Below, in pieces: positions 1-7,977 of a stretch of DNA of 64,000 bases. Position numbers and translations under genes: made by a program. Numbering within the stretch: position 1 is the first letter of the stretch; every line of letters starts with the position of its first letter. The notes under the pieces are model-generated. The model did not search any database and was not told where the DNA came from. It saw nothing but the letters and a program-made list of their open reading frames with translations. The DNA is from SpSt-501 sp037481615 (GTDB taxonomy: Bacteria > Desulfobacterota > Desulfobacteria > Desulfobacterales > SpSt-501), in NCBI GenBank assembly GCA_037481615.1, contig JBBFLI010000002.1; one strand, 5' to 3'.

Positions 1-1907
1 AGCTCGATCTCCTTCAGCTTCGAGTGCTTCCCGCGCCAGTAAAAATAAACAAGGCCGGCGGCACCGCCGCGGGGCGCCTCCACTTTGGAAAGGCCGAAGC
101 GCTCGGCCGCCTCCGCCGCCGCGGCGAGATCGACCCCCCCCTCCCGCAGCCAGGCCGGCTTGCCCACGCGGATCCATGCCCCGTCGACCCGGGCTTCGGC
201 ACCGCTCCCGCTCACCGCCCGGAACGACTCGGGGATCCCGGGGGCCGCGCCCCGCTCGCCGGCGGCGGCGAGCAGCGCACGGCCGATCGGATGCTCGGAG
301 CCCTTCTCCACGGCGGCCGCAAGACGCAGCAGTTCCTCTGCGGAGCCCCCCTCCGGCCCGAGCGGCAGCACGTCGGCGACCGCGGGTTTCCCGGTCGTCA
401 CCGTACCGGTCTTGTCGAGGACGATCGTGTCGAGGGATCCTGCGGCCTCGAGGCTTTCGCTGTTGCGGAAGAGGATGCCCAGCTCCGCCCCCTTTCCGGT
501 GCCGGCCATGATGGCGGTCGGCGTCGCCAGGCCGAGGGCGCAGGGACAGGCGATGACGAGGACGGCGACCATGCGGACCATGGCCGCGACCGGGTCCCCG
601 GCGAGCGCCCACCAGAGGGCGAACGCGCCGAGCGCCACGGCGACGACCGCCGGGACGAAGACGGCCGAGACGCGGTCGACCAGCGCCTGGATGGGCGCCC
701 GCCCGCTCTGCGCCTCCCGCACGAGGCGGATGATCTGCGCGAGAACGGTCGCCGCCCCGACGGCGGTGGCCTGCAGGGTGATCAGCCCCTCGCCGTTCAC
801 GCTTCCGCCGACGACCCGGTCTCCCGGGCCCTTGTCGACGGGGATCGGCTCGCCGGTCAGCATGGATTCGTCGATCGCCGAGCGTCCCTGCAGGATCACC
901 CCGTCCACAGGGATGCGCTCGCCGGGCCGCACGAGAAGGCGATCGCCCACGCGCACCGCGGAAAGGGGCACGGCCTCCTCCCGGCCCTGGGCGTCCACCC
1001 GCACGGCGATGCGCGGCCGCAGGCCGAGCAGGCGGCGGATCGCACCGCCGGTGCGTCCCTTGGTGCGCGCCTCGAGAAGCTTGCCGAGCCGGATCAGGGT
1101 GAGGATCACGGCGGAAGTCTCGAAGTAAACGTGGTGCCCCAGCCCGGAGAAGAGGAGCACCGCGACCGAATAGGCATAGGCGGTCGTGGCGCCGAGGGCG
1201 ACCAGGACGTCCATGTTCGCGCTGCGGTTCCTCAGGCTCTTCCAGCCGCCGCGGTAGTAATCGAGGCCGGTGTAGAACTGCACGGGGGTGGCGAGCGCGA
1301 AGAAGAGCCAGTCGACCCCGGCAGCATGGCTCCAAGGGCCGGTCAGCCCGAAATCGCGTCCCATGCTGAGCGCAAAGAGCGGCAGCGCGCAGGCGGCGCC
1401 GACCGCGAACTTGCGGAACTGGTCCCGCGTCTCCCGCCGACGCGCCAGGGCGTCGGCATCCTCGGCCTCCGCCTCCTCCCCGGAGAGGGGTTCGGCGCGG
1501 TAGCCCGCCTCCTCGACCGCGCGCACGAGATCGGCGGTCGAGCCGAGCGCCGGCAGGAATTCGACGGCCGCCTGCTCGGTGGCGAAATTGACCTCGGCGT
1601 GCAGGACCCCCGGGGCGTTGCGGCGCAAGGCCCGCTCGATCGCGGCGCGGCAGTTGTCGCAGCTCATCCCGAAGATCCGGAGGGTCGCCCGCGCCGTCGG
1701 GACCGTGTAGCCGGCGGCGGCCACCTGCTCGAGAATCCGCCGCGGGGCGAGCGCCGCGGGGTCGTAACGCAGGACGGCCTCCTCGGAGGCGAAATCGACC
1801 CGCGCCTCGGCCACGCCCGCAAGCGACCGCAACGCCCGCTCGAGGCCGGCGGCGCAGTTCGTGCAACTCATGCCCCGGATGGGGATGCGAAGTTCCTCGA
1901 GGCTCAT
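1..1907 (-). CDS. copA: Cu(I)-exporting P1B-type ATPase, C-terminus cut off by window edge
   Basis: Membrane pump that exports copper(I) with ATP. The 635 visible codons hold two N-terminal heavy-metal-associated domains, each with GMSCxxC (CTNC near residue 15, CDNC near 80), then transmembrane segments, the TGEP actuator motif, the CPC copper site in IACPCALGLATPT, the phosphorylation motif DKTGTVTTG and the N-domain SEHPIGRAL. The rest of the ATP-binding and hinge region lies beyond position 1, so the gene is incomplete only because of the window. The ATG overlaps the cysQ stop by 4 bases (ATGA), so the two are translationally coupled. The small HMA protein two genes upstream is a likely copper chaperone for it. 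CPC plus paired CxxC domains argue for Cu(I) rather than Zn or Cd. Confidence 0.95.
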   Translation of the reverse strand, partial: MSLEELRIPIRGMSCTNCAAGLERALRSLAGVAEARVDFASEEAVLRYDPAALAPRRILEQVAAAGYTVPTARATLRIFGMSCDNCRAAIERALRRNAPGVLHAEVNFATEQAAVEFLPALGSTADLVRAVEEAGYRAEPLSGEEAEAEDADALARRRETRDQFRKFAVGAACALPLFALSMGRDFGLTGPWSHAAGVDWLFFALATPVQFYTGLDYYRGGWKSLRNRSANMDVLVALGATTAYAYSVAVLLFSGLGHHVYFETSAVILTLIRLGKLLEARTKGRTGGAIRRLLGLRPRIAVRVDAQGREEAVPLSAVRVGDRLLVRPGERIPVDGVILQGRSAIDESMLTGEPIPVDKGPGDRVVGGSVNGEGLITLQATAVGAATVLAQIIRLVREAQSGRAPIQALVDRVSAVFVPAVVAVALGAFALWWALAGDPVAAMVRMVAVLVIACPCALGLATPTAIMAGTGKGAELGILFRNSESLEAAGSLDTIVLDKTGTVTTGKPAVADVLPLGPEGGSAEELLRLAAAVEKGSEHPIGRALLAAAGERGAAPGIPESFRAVSGSGAEARVDGAWIRVGKPAWLREGGVDLAAAAEAAERFGLSKVEAPRGGAAGLVYFYWRGKHSKLKEIE

Positions 1908-2776
1908 GCCGTCGCGGCTCCGAGGCGCAAGACTTTTCCCAGGGCCTCCGGGTTGCCCGCGAAGTGCCAGGGGTTGCGCAGGTCTTCCTTGTTGTAGGCG
2001 AGGGGTTCGCCCGTGTCGTGACGCACCACGAGGCCGCCCGCGGCCTCGACGACCGCCTGCCCGGCGGCCGTATCCCACTCCATCGTGGGCCCCAGGCGCG
2101 GGTAGAGATCCGCGCTGCCTTCGGCGACGAGGCAATACTTGAGGGCGCTGCCGGCGGGCACGAAATCGACGTCCCCGAGTTCGCGGCGCCGCTGCTCCAC
2201 GAAGGCTTCGAGCTCGGGGGTGGCATGCGAGCGGCTGCCGACGATGATCCAGGTCGGACCGCGCCGCCGCGGCAGGGGGAGTCTGCGGCCGAGCGGTCCG
2301 AGCGACGCGAAGGCCTTCGGTTCCGCAAGCCGCGGAGCGAGCCGCGACGCGGCATCGATGCGGAAGGCCCCCTGCCCCTGCAAACCGAAATAGAGCCGGT
2401 CGGGCACGGGGAGAAAGACCACGCCGAGGCGGGGACGGCCTTCCTCGACCAAGGCCACGTTGACCGTGAACTCCCCGCGACGGCCGATGAACTCCTTGGT
2501 GCCGTCCAGCGGGTCGACGATCCACAACCGGCGCCACCGCCGTCGCTCGTCCCAGGGGACCTCACGGCCTTCCTCGCTCAGCACCGGAAGCCCGGTCGGC
2601 CGGAGCACGCCCTCGAGGATCGCATGCGCCCGCCGGTCGGCGAGCGTGAGCGGCGAGCGGTCCTCCTTGTAAGAAACCCCGACCTCCGCCGCGTTGTAGA
2701 CCTCGAGCGCCGCCGCTCCCGCGGCGAGCGCCGCCCGGAGCGCGGTTTCGAGGAGCCCTTCGAGCGGCGGGCTCAT
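1904..2776 (-). CDS. cysQ: 3'(2'),5'-bisphosphate nucleotidase / inositol monophosphatase family (CysQ-like)
   Basis: A Mg2+-dependent phosphatase of 290 residues. CysQ enzymes hydrolyse 3'-phosphoadenosine 5'-phosphate, a by-product of sulfate activation. Visible motifs are the metal-binding SEEG, the family signature WIVDPLDGTKEFI, and a C-terminal WDTAAGQAV. The start chosen is the ATG at 2776, which overlaps the stop of the upstream HMA gene by 4 bases; longer in-frame extensions have an Arg-rich, shadow-like composition. It sits between a copper chaperone and the copper ATPase, and downstream of a siroheme-reductase-like gene, which fits sulfur assimilation better than inositol metabolism. 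Substrate specificity is inferred. Confidence 0.88.
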   Translation of the reverse strand: MSPPLEGLLETALRAALAAGAAALEVYNAAEVGVSYKEDRSPLTLADRRAHAILEGVLRPTGLPVLSEEGREVPWDERRRWRRLWIVDPLDGTKEFIGRRGEFTVNVALVEEGRPRLGVVFLPVPDRLYFGLQGQGAFRIDAASRLAPRLAEPKAFASLGPLGRRLPLPRRRGPTWIIVGSRSHATPELEAFVEQRRRELGDVDFVPAGSALKYCLVAEGSADLYPRLGPTMEWDTAAGQAVVEAAGGLVVRHDTGEPLAYNKEDLRNPWHFAGNPEALGKVLRLGAATA

Positions 2777-2976
2777 GTCGGGGGATATCCGATCGCGCGC
2801 AGTCGGGCGCGGATCGCCCCCTCGTCCGCGGGGGGCTCCCACTCGACGGTGACGCGCTTGTCGCCGGGGTCGCCGGCGATGCGCCGCACCCCCTCCAGCG
2901 TCTGGAGTTCGTGCTCGATCCTGCGCACGCAATGGCCGCAGGAAATGTTCGGGATCGTGAAGGTCTGGCGGTTCAT
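2773..2976 (-). CDS. Heavy-metal-associated (HMA) domain protein, CopZ-like
   Basis: A 67-residue single-domain protein with the metal motif ISCGHCVRRIE (CxxC) and the beta-alpha-beta-beta-alpha-beta pattern of copper chaperones. It probably carries Cu(I) to the P-type ATPase two genes downstream; both neighbours overlap it or lie within a few bases. The start is the ATG at 2976, since upstream in-frame sequence is the end of the next gene read in another frame. It could equally be a mercury-type (MerP-like) chaperone, but no mer genes are present. Confidence 0.88.
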   Translation of the reverse strand: MNRQTFTIPNISCGHCVRRIEHELQTLEGVRRIAGDPGDKRVTVEWEPPADEGAIRARLRAIGYPPT

Positions 2977-2980
2977 GGGT

Positions 2981-3820
2981 TCATCCTTTCCGGCGATCGG
3001 CCCCCTCCGCGGCGTTTTCGCCGCAAAAGCGGCGGGCCCACGCCGCAAAATCCGCTTCATCGAAGATCCGGGCGAAGCGCTCCCCGCCCCGGCTGCGGCG
3101 TTTGTAGAGTTCCAGACACTCTTGGAGGATCTCGACCACCCGGTCCTCCTCGAAGATGCCCGGCAGCTCGAAGGCGAGCCGGGGATGGCGCCCGAGCCGT
3201 CCGCCGAGCAGCACGCGGTACCCGCTCCAGCCTTCGGCGAGGGTCCCCGTCGGGCAACGGCGGATGCAGAGCCCGCAGTGGAGACAGCGGGCGAGATCGG
3301 TCGCCGGGGGCCGCCCCACTTCCGCGGCCAGGCGGATCGCCTGCTCGGGGCAGGCTTCCCGGCAGGCGCCGCACTGCGAGCAGGGCTCGGCGGTGGCTTC
3401 GGGGACGCAGGCGCCGATGATGCCCACATCGCGGATCTGGGGCTGGGAGCAGGCATTCGGGCAGTCGGCGACGGCGACCCGGAACTCGTGGTGGAACTTG
3501 AGCCCCCCTTTCACCTCGCGACGCAGGAAGTCGTAGAGCCGGGCGGCCTGGAGGACGCGCTCGAGCCGGCCGACGAGGCGCTCGGTCGCCAGCGCCCGTT
3601 GGGGGCAGCCGCCGGGCCCGAAGCAGGTCTCGAGCTGCCATCCCTTGATCTCGGCCGCCTGGCCGGAGAGATACCGCGCCTGGGCGGAGCGGACCTCGGC
3701 GAGCGTCACCCGCTGTTTTCCTTCGGCGGCCGTCTCCTCCTCGACCCGGGCGCGCACGCGGCGGCGGACGAAAAAGGGCACGCGCTTGAGCGCTTCCTCG
3801 GCTTCAGCCGTCCACTCCAT
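2981..3820 (-). CDS. PCP_red domain fused to siroheme/4Fe-4S sulfite-reductase-like ferredoxin protein
   Basis: A 279-residue fusion. Residues 1-50 resemble the PCP_red domain found at the end of light-independent protochlorophyllide reductase subunit B. The middle has a CFGPGGC (C-x5-C) and CPNAC (C-x3-C) pair, the arrangement that ligates the siroheme-bridged [4Fe-4S] cluster in sulfite and nitrite reductases. Two ferredoxin motifs follow (CSQCGACREACP and CLHCGLCIRRCP). Such proteins are usually annotated as nitrite/sulfite reductase 4Fe-4S proteins in anaerobes; their true substrate is not established. The ATG at 3820 overlaps the end of the upstream HEAT-like gene by 17 bases. A low-potential electron acceptor role is inferred. 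Confidence 0.85.
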   Translation of the reverse strand: MEWTAEAEEALKRVPFFVRRRVRARVEEETAAEGKQRVTLAEVRSAQARYLSGQAAEIKGWQLETCFGPGGCPQRALATERLVGRLERVLQAARLYDFLRREVKGGLKFHHEFRVAVADCPNACSQPQIRDVGIIGACVPEATAEPCSQCGACREACPEQAIRLAAEVGRPPATDLARCLHCGLCIRRCPTGTLAEGWSGYRVLLGGRLGRHPRLAFELPGIFEEDRVVEILQECLELYKRRSRGGERFARIFDEADFAAWARRFCGENAAEGADRRKG

Positions 3821-4547
3821 GGTTCTCCTTTCCCCCCCCGCCGGCGGGCGCCGGCGGCCCCGCGGCGGCCAGGGCCGCGACGGTCGTCTCGAAAAGCCTC
3901 GCCCCGTCGAACCAGAGCAGCCGCGCGCCGTCGGAGGCGAGTCGCGCGAGCCGGTGGGCATGGCCGAGCGGGTCGATCCGCCGCGCCGCCCGGGCCGCGT
4001 GCCCCCGGCGAGCGGGGTCCCCGGCCTCCAGAAACGGCGAGAGAAACGGCCCCGCCGGGGCGGCGAGAACGGGTCGGGTTGCGGCCAGGCGGTCCAGGGC
4101 CCAGAGCACCCCGACCTGGAGGCCGGGGTGATCGATGAAGGCCGCGGCCGGGTCCAGGAAGGAGACGATCAGCCGGCCGTACTCCGCGGCTAGCCGCGGG
4201 CTTCGCGCTGCGGCCTCGCCCAGCGCCTCGGCGCAACCCCAGCCGATCCCGCCGGACTCGTCGTTCAGGTTCCAGAGCAGCCGCCGCATCACCACGCGCG
4301 CGGACTCGGGGTCCTCTTCGGCCAGCCGCGCGGCCGCCGCACCCACGGCGACCACCGCCCGCCAGCGGAGCAACGCTTCCCGGCTGCAGAAGAGCCCGAT
4401 CAACGGGCTGACCACCCGGCGCGGGGGAAGGGCGAGAATCCGCGCGAGCCCCCTTTCGAAGGGCTCGTCGCCGAGCCAGGCGGCGAGCGCGGCCCGCAGC
4501 CCGCGCCCGCAGAGAGCCTCCGCCGATTCCGCGCGGAAGGCGGCCAC
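3804..4547 (-). CDS. DVU0298-like HEAT-repeat protein
   Basis: A 247-residue, Ala/Leu/Arg-rich helical protein that matches what I recall of the DVU0298 family of sulfate reducers: an all-helical HEAT-like solenoid with conserved LLWNLNDESGGIGWG around residue 90. Function is unknown; in Desulfovibrio-type genomes it lies near ferredoxins and redox genes, as here. The start is a GTG at 4547 with GGAG six bases upstream, placed 3 bases after the ferredoxin stop, so the two genes are likely co-translated. No catalytic motif is visible. A scaffold or adaptor role for an Fe-S enzyme is a guess. Confidence 0.82.
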   Translation of the reverse strand: MAAFRAESAEALCGRGLRAALAAWLGDEPFERGLARILALPPRRVVSPLIGLFCSREALLRWRAVVAVGAAAARLAEEDPESARVVMRRLLWNLNDESGGIGWGCAEALGEAAARSPRLAAEYGRLIVSFLDPAAAFIDHPGLQVGVLWALDRLAATRPVLAAPAGPFLSPFLEAGDPARRGHAARAARRIDPLGHAHRLARLASDGARLLWFDGARLFETTVAALAAAGPPAPAGGGGKENHGVDG

Positions 4548-4550
4548 GGC

Positions 4551-4742
4551 TCACTCCTGCTCCCAGCGGATGCACCGCGCCGGGCAGTTCTTGATCGCCT
4601 CGTCGACCTCCTCCTCGGGGTATTCCGGCCGCTCGACCGCCTCCAGAAATCCGGCCTGGTTGACGCGGAAGACCGACGGGCAGAGGGCGATGCAGCCCTC
4701 GCAGCGGGTGCACTCCGCAAGATCGATCACCGGCCGCCTCAT
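4551..4742 (-). CDS. Small ferredoxin, single [4Fe-4S] cluster
   Basis: A 63-residue electron carrier with CTRCEGCIALCP near residue 11 and a distant CPARC near residue 53. That leaves one complete CxxCxxC...C cluster and no second set, as in Desulfovibrio-type monocluster ferredoxins. It is acidic in its second half. It lies 27 bases downstream of the flavodiiron protein gene and 3 bases upstream of the HEAT-like gene. It could supply electrons to the siroheme-type protein or receive them from oxidoreductases elsewhere. Confidence 0.93.
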   Translation of the reverse strand: MRRPVIDLAECTRCEGCIALCPSVFRVNQAGFLEAVERPEYPEEEVDEAIKNCPARCIRWEQE

Positions 4743-4769
4743 CGTGCCCTGCCCGTTCCGCCTCCCGCC

Positions 4770-5972
4770 TCAGGCCGCGGCCCCCGTGCTTTCGGCCACC
4801 GCGCGGCCGATCGCCCGGCCGAAGGCATGGCAGGCGGCGATCGTCTCGCCGTCGGGGACGAAGGTCACGCGCAGCCCCTCCTGGACGCGGGGGATCTTCA
4901 TGCGCTCGAGTTCCTCCTCGATCTGCCGCACGGCTTCGCCGCTCCAGCCGTAGGAGCCGAAAGCGGCGCCGATCTTGTTCTGCGGCTTGAGGCCCTTCAG
5001 GTAGCAGAGAAAATCGGCCACGGTCGGGAACAGGCCGTTGTTCAGGGTCGGCGACCCCACGACCAGCGCCCGGGCGTCGAAGACCTCGGTGACGATTTCG
5101 CTGCGGTGCCAGGCGCGGAGATTCATGGGCCGGGAGGGCACCCCCTCGGCGAGGATCCCCTCGTTGATCGCCTCGGCCATCTTCTCCGTGCTGTGCCACA
5201 TGGTGTCGTAGACCACGACCGCGCTCCGGCCGGGCTCCTGCCGGCACCAGCGGCGGTAGGCCTCGAGGATGCGCCCCGGGTTCGACCGCCAGAGGATGCC
5301 GTGGTCGGGGCAGATCATGCGGATGTCGAGCTTGAGGTCCGCCACCTGCTGGAGCAGTTTCTCGATCAACCCCGTGTAAGGCAGGAGAATGTTGGCGAAG
5401 TATTTCTTGGCGTGGGGCAGGATGCGGTCGCCCGCCTCGTCGTCGAAGGTTTCGGGGCCCGCGTAATGCTGCCCGAAGCCGTCGCTCGAAAAGAGGATGC
5501 CGTCCTCCACGGCATAGGTGAACATGCTGTCCGGCCAGTGGATCATCCTCGTTTCGAGGAAACGCAGCGTCCGGCGGCCCAGGCGCATCTCCTCGCCGGT
5601 GCCCACGGCCCGGTAGTTCCATTTTTGGGGGAAGTGGCGGGCCAGGTTCTTCGCACCCATTTTCGAGCAGACGACGGGCTTGTCCTCGCCGATGCGGTGC
5701 ATCACCCGCGCGAGACTCCCGGCGTGGTCGAGTTCGGTGTGGTTGCTGATCACGAAATCGATCCGCCGCGGGTCGACCACGCGCGCGATGTTCGCGAGCA
5801 GCTCGTCGGCGAACTCCTTTTTCACCGAATCGATCAGCGCCACCTTCTCGTCGACGATCAGAAAGGCGTTGTAGGTCGTCCCGAGGTCGGTCGAGTAGCC
5901 ATGAAAATCACGGATGTTCCAGTCGCGCACCCCTACGGAGTAGATTCCAGGGGCGACCTGCAGCGGTTCCAT
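4770..5972 (-). CDS. fprA: Flavodiiron protein (oxygen / nitric oxide reductase)
   Basis: A 400-residue A-type flavodiiron protein that reduces O2 or NO to water or N2O in the cytoplasm of anaerobes. The N-terminal metallo-beta-lactamase-like domain carries the diiron ligands H78-x-E80-x-D82-H83 (NHTELDHAG), followed by further His/Asp ligands (around MIHWPDS and CPDHG). The C-terminal flavodoxin-like domain starts near residue 255 (VVVYDTMWHSTEKMA) and binds FMN. It lacks a fused rubredoxin, which fits the two separate rubredoxin genes just upstream. The ATG at 5972 is preferred over a TTG one codon upstream because the AAAGGAGG ribosome site lies the right distance from the ATG. Confidence 0.95.
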   Translation of the reverse strand: MEPLQVAPGIYSVGVRDWNIRDFHGYSTDLGTTYNAFLIVDEKVALIDSVKKEFADELLANIARVVDPRRIDFVISNHTELDHAGSLARVMHRIGEDKPVVCSKMGAKNLARHFPQKWNYRAVGTGEEMRLGRRTLRFLETRMIHWPDSMFTYAVEDGILFSSDGFGQHYAGPETFDDEAGDRILPHAKKYFANILLPYTGLIEKLLQQVADLKLDIRMICPDHGILWRSNPGRILEAYRRWCRQEPGRSAVVVYDTMWHSTEKMAEAINEGILAEGVPSRPMNLRAWHRSEIVTEVFDARALVVGSPTLNNGLFPTVADFLCYLKGLKPQNKIGAAFGSYGWSGEAVRQIEEELERMKIPRVQEGLRVTFVPDGETIAACHAFGRAIGRAVAESTGAAA

Positions 5973-6014
5973 CAAAACCCTCCTTTCCCACGATTGCCCG
6001 ATGCGTCCTGCCGC

Positions 6015-6042
6015 AACCTAATCACCCCGACGCCGGAAACAA
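6015..6042 (-). promoter_or_regulatory. Possible promoter for the flavodiiron protein gene
   Basis: TTGTTT (6037-6042) and TAGGTT (6015-6020) are spaced 16 bases apart on the minus strand, between the strong terminator and the flavodiiron gene. The terminator implies that a fresh promoter must exist here, but the hexamers are weak. Confidence 0.35.
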
Positions 6043-6047
6043 GCGGC

Positions 6048-6105
6048 AAAAAAATGGGGAATGCGCCCCGTTTCCGCCGTCAGGGCGGTGCGGGGCGCAT
6101 TCCCC
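6048..6105 (-). terminator. Strong intrinsic terminator after rubredoxin
   Basis: A perfect 15-bp inverted repeat (6056-6070 against 6091-6105, arm GGGGAATGCGCCCCG) encloses a smaller CCGCC/GGCGG hairpin. On the minus strand it is followed by A and seven T's (A-run at 6048-6054 on the plus strand). It begins 18 bases downstream of the rubredoxin stop and splits the redox array into two transcription units. Confidence 0.93.
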
Positions 6106-6123
6106 GAAAAGAGCCGGCGGCCG

Positions 6124-6285
6124 TCAGCTCTCCGGGGCGAAATCGGCCTTGGGGGCGCCGCAGACCGGGCATTCCCAGCTGTCGGGCAGCTTTTCGAAGG
6201 GGGTGCCGGCGGCGATGCCGTTGTCGGGATCGCCCTGGGCGGGGTCGTAAACGTAGCCGCAGACCTGACAGACGTAGCGTTTCAT
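6124..6285 (-). CDS. Rubredoxin (type I)
   Basis: A 53-residue rubredoxin binding one Fe with four cysteines: C6 and C9 (CQVCGYVYDP) and C39 and C42 (CPVCGAPK), plus the conserved LPDSWECP turn. It has standard family length. It carries single electrons to the flavodiiron protein and other oxygen- or superoxide-reducing enzymes. The start ATG at 6285 has AGGAGGAAAG just upstream. It lies 36 bases downstream of a second rubredoxin gene and is followed by a strong terminator. Confidence 0.95.
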   Translation of the reverse strand: MKRYVCQVCGYVYDPAQGDPDNGIAAGTPFEKLPDSWECPVCGAPKADFAPES

Positions 6286-6321
6286 CTTCTCTTTCCTCCT
6301 CGCTGGGTTTTGAGAGCCGAT

Positions 6322-6549
6322 TCAGGATTCCACGTAGCCTTCCTCATCCTTTTCCTTGACCGATCCGGGCCCACCGAGCGGCCGGAACATGCGCTTCCCC
6401 GCCCCGCAGACGGGGCAGCACCACGACTCGGGAAGCTCCTCGAAGCGGGTGCCTTTCGCGATCTTGCCGCGGCGGTCGCCCCGCTCCGGGTCGTAGAGGC
6501 AGCCGCAGTTCACGGTCTGGCACTGGTAGATCTCTTCCGGCTTCGCCAT
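6322..6549 (-). CDS. Rubredoxin with C-x4-C first knuckle (Rd-2 type)
   Basis: A 75-residue rubredoxin-like protein. The first iron knuckle is widened to C10-x4-C15 (CQTVNCGCLYDP), followed by an additional Cys17; the second knuckle is the normal CPVCGAG. A C-x4-C insertion is known from the Rd-2 rubredoxin of Desulfovibrio desulfuricans. A charged, Glu/Lys-rich tail follows the fold. It probably differs in partner or potential from the canonical rubredoxin immediately downstream. The ATG at 6549 lies 18 bases downstream of the preceding flavoprotein gene. Confidence 0.88.
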   Translation of the reverse strand: MAKPEEIYQCQTVNCGCLYDPERGDRRGKIAKGTRFEELPESWCCPVCGAGKRMFRPLGGPGSVKEKDEEGYVES

Positions 6550-6567
6550 AAAAAGTCTCCTTCACGA

Positions 6568-7539
6568 TCATCGCCGCCCGGCCTCGCGGCCGAGGAAATC
6601 GTTCACGCGCGCCTCGAGCGCATCCCGCAGGCGGGCAAGGGGCGCGGTTTCCTCGGAGGGGATTTCCCAGAACTCGTGCCGCGCCCCCTCCACCCGCACG
6701 GCAGCCGCCTCGGCATCGAGGGCCACGACCACGTCGGGGCGGCCGTGGGCGAGCGCCTCTTCCAGGCTCCGGGGCCGCTCGAAGCCGATGTCGATCCCCC
6801 TCTCGGCCATCGCCTCCGCCACCCCCGCCTGGAGCGCCGCCGCGGGCCGCATCCCCGCCGAGAGCACCTCCCAGGCGGTCGCCGCGCTTCGGCCGGCGAA
6901 GGCCGCGGCCATCGGGCTGCGCCGGTCGTTCTCCCGGCCGAGAAAGAGAAGCCGTCTGCGGGCGAGCAACGGGGCGAGCAGCGCCTCGACGGCGGCCGCC
7001 ACCTCCTCGCGTACGGAGTCGTGGCGGGCCAGATCGCCCGGCCCCTCGATGCCGCGGTAGAGGAGGCTGCCGGCCAGCGGGGCGTCGATCGCGTCCAGGA
7101 AGTAGCGCGCCGAGAGCAGCAGACCCTCGAAGAGGTTTTTCCCGCGCGTCGCCCCGACGCTCAGGACGAAGCCCCGGCGGGACTTCTGACGCGGGTCGGC
7201 GAGCCCGAGGCGGTACTTGCGGGCCCAGAACACCTGGCAGCGGTCGACGAGCGCCTTGATCTGGGCGGTCATCCCGTAGAAGAACACCGGCGAGGCGAGC
7301 ACCACGACCTCCGCTTCCCGGATCAGGCCGTAGACCTCGCGCGAGACGTCGTCGCGGATGGGGCAGATGCCCCGTTTCTCGCAGACGCCCAGCTCGCGGC
7401 AGGGCTGGATATCGGCCTCGTTCACGGAGACCACGCGGGTGCGCGCCCCCCTCCGTGCGGCCGCCTCGAGAAAGGCCGCGAGCAGGAAATGCGTGTTCCC
7501 CTTGCGTCGCGGGCTGCCCTGGAGTCCCAGAACGAGCAT
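6568..7539 (-). CDS. NAD(P)H-dependent FMN reductase fused to a degenerate LMW-phosphatase domain
   Basis: A 323-residue two-domain protein. Residues 1-195 form a flavodoxin-like FMN-reductase domain (LGLQGSPRRKGNTHFLL; SPVFFYGMTAQIKALVDR), with C-x5-C-x5-C in place of the tight Cys cluster of iron-sulfur flavoproteins. Residues 205-300 resemble low-molecular-weight tyrosine phosphatase/arsenate reductase, but the catalytic loop, normally CxGNxCRS, reads LGRENDRRSPMA: both cysteines are missing. The second domain is therefore probably non-catalytic, perhaps anion- or partner-binding. It sits between a cytochrome gene and a rubredoxin gene in an oxidative-stress array. The fusion is seen directly; the role is unknown. 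Confidence 0.82.
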   Translation of the reverse strand: MLVLGLQGSPRRKGNTHFLLAAFLEAAARRGARTRVVSVNEADIQPCRELGVCEKRGICPIRDDVSREVYGLIREAEVVVLASPVFFYGMTAQIKALVDRCQVFWARKYRLGLADPRQKSRRGFVLSVGATRGKNLFEGLLLSARYFLDAIDAPLAGSLLYRGIEGPGDLARHDSVREEVAAAVEALLAPLLARRRLLFLGRENDRRSPMAAAFAGRSAATAWEVLSAGMRPAAALQAGVAEAMAERGIDIGFERPRSLEEALAHGRPDVVVALDAEAAAVRVEGARHEFWEIPSEETAPLARLRDALEARVNDFLGREAGRR

Positions 7540-7552
7540 CGGAGCATCCGTG

Positions 7553-7921
7553 TCAGGTCTTGCGGTGGCAGGTCGTGCAGGCGGTCGGCCCCGCGGGCTT
7601 CCCCTCCTGCTTCCTCTCCCGGTGGCAGCGGGTGCACTGCTCGTTCATCACCTGTTTCCGGGAGAGCACCCCCTGGGCCTTGAGCGCTTCGATGGCCCCG
7701 CGGCGCTGCGGAAAGACCGCATGGCAGATCAAGCAGTCGCCGAGATGCTCCTGGTGCAAGGCGTGCGGGAAGGGAACCGGGCCGCTCGTTCCCCCCTCGA
7801 GGACCAGATGGGCGGCGCCCCGGTCGTCGGCCGCAAAGGCCAGGAGCGCGGCGGCGGCGCAACAGACCGCCAGCGCGCAGGCAAGCCTCCACCTCCCGGC
7901 AACGGCCCTCCCTCGCGGCAT
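7553..7921 (-). CDS. Small periplasmic triheme c-type cytochrome (cytochrome c3/c7-like)
   Basis: A 122-residue exported cytochrome. An N-terminal signal peptide with a hydrophobic Ala/Leu core (residues 12-30, cleavage near FAA-DD) is followed by three heme-binding motifs, CLICH, CTRCH and CTTCH, and a His-rich FPHALHQEHLG stretch able to provide axial ligands. Size and three hemes match class III c7-type cytochromes. It would shuttle electrons in the periplasm, unlike its cytosolic neighbours. The start ATG at 7921 was chosen because longer reading in this frame gives shadow sequence from the neighbouring genes. Confidence 0.88.
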   Translation of the reverse strand: MPRGRAVAGRWRLACALAVCCAAAALLAFAADDRGAAHLVLEGGTSGPVPFPHALHQEHLGDCLICHAVFPQRRGAIEALKAQGVLSRKQVMNEQCTRCHRERKQEGKPAGPTACTTCHRKT

Positions 7922-7977
7922 CGGGGCCCCTCGCTCTCTTTCTTCCCTGCGGATCGTTCCCCGCTTTCCCCGATGGC

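Noticed and set aside
24..1997. A 657-codon open frame on the plus strand
   Set aside because: It is antisense to the copper ATPase, whose motifs (CPC, DKTGT, two HMA domains) are unmistakable; its composition is Arg/Gly/Pro-rich without domains.
3706..5622. A 638-codon minus-strand frame crossing several genes
   Set aside because: It overlaps, in another frame, the siroheme-type, HEAT-like, ferredoxin and flavodiiron genes that all have strong family motifs.
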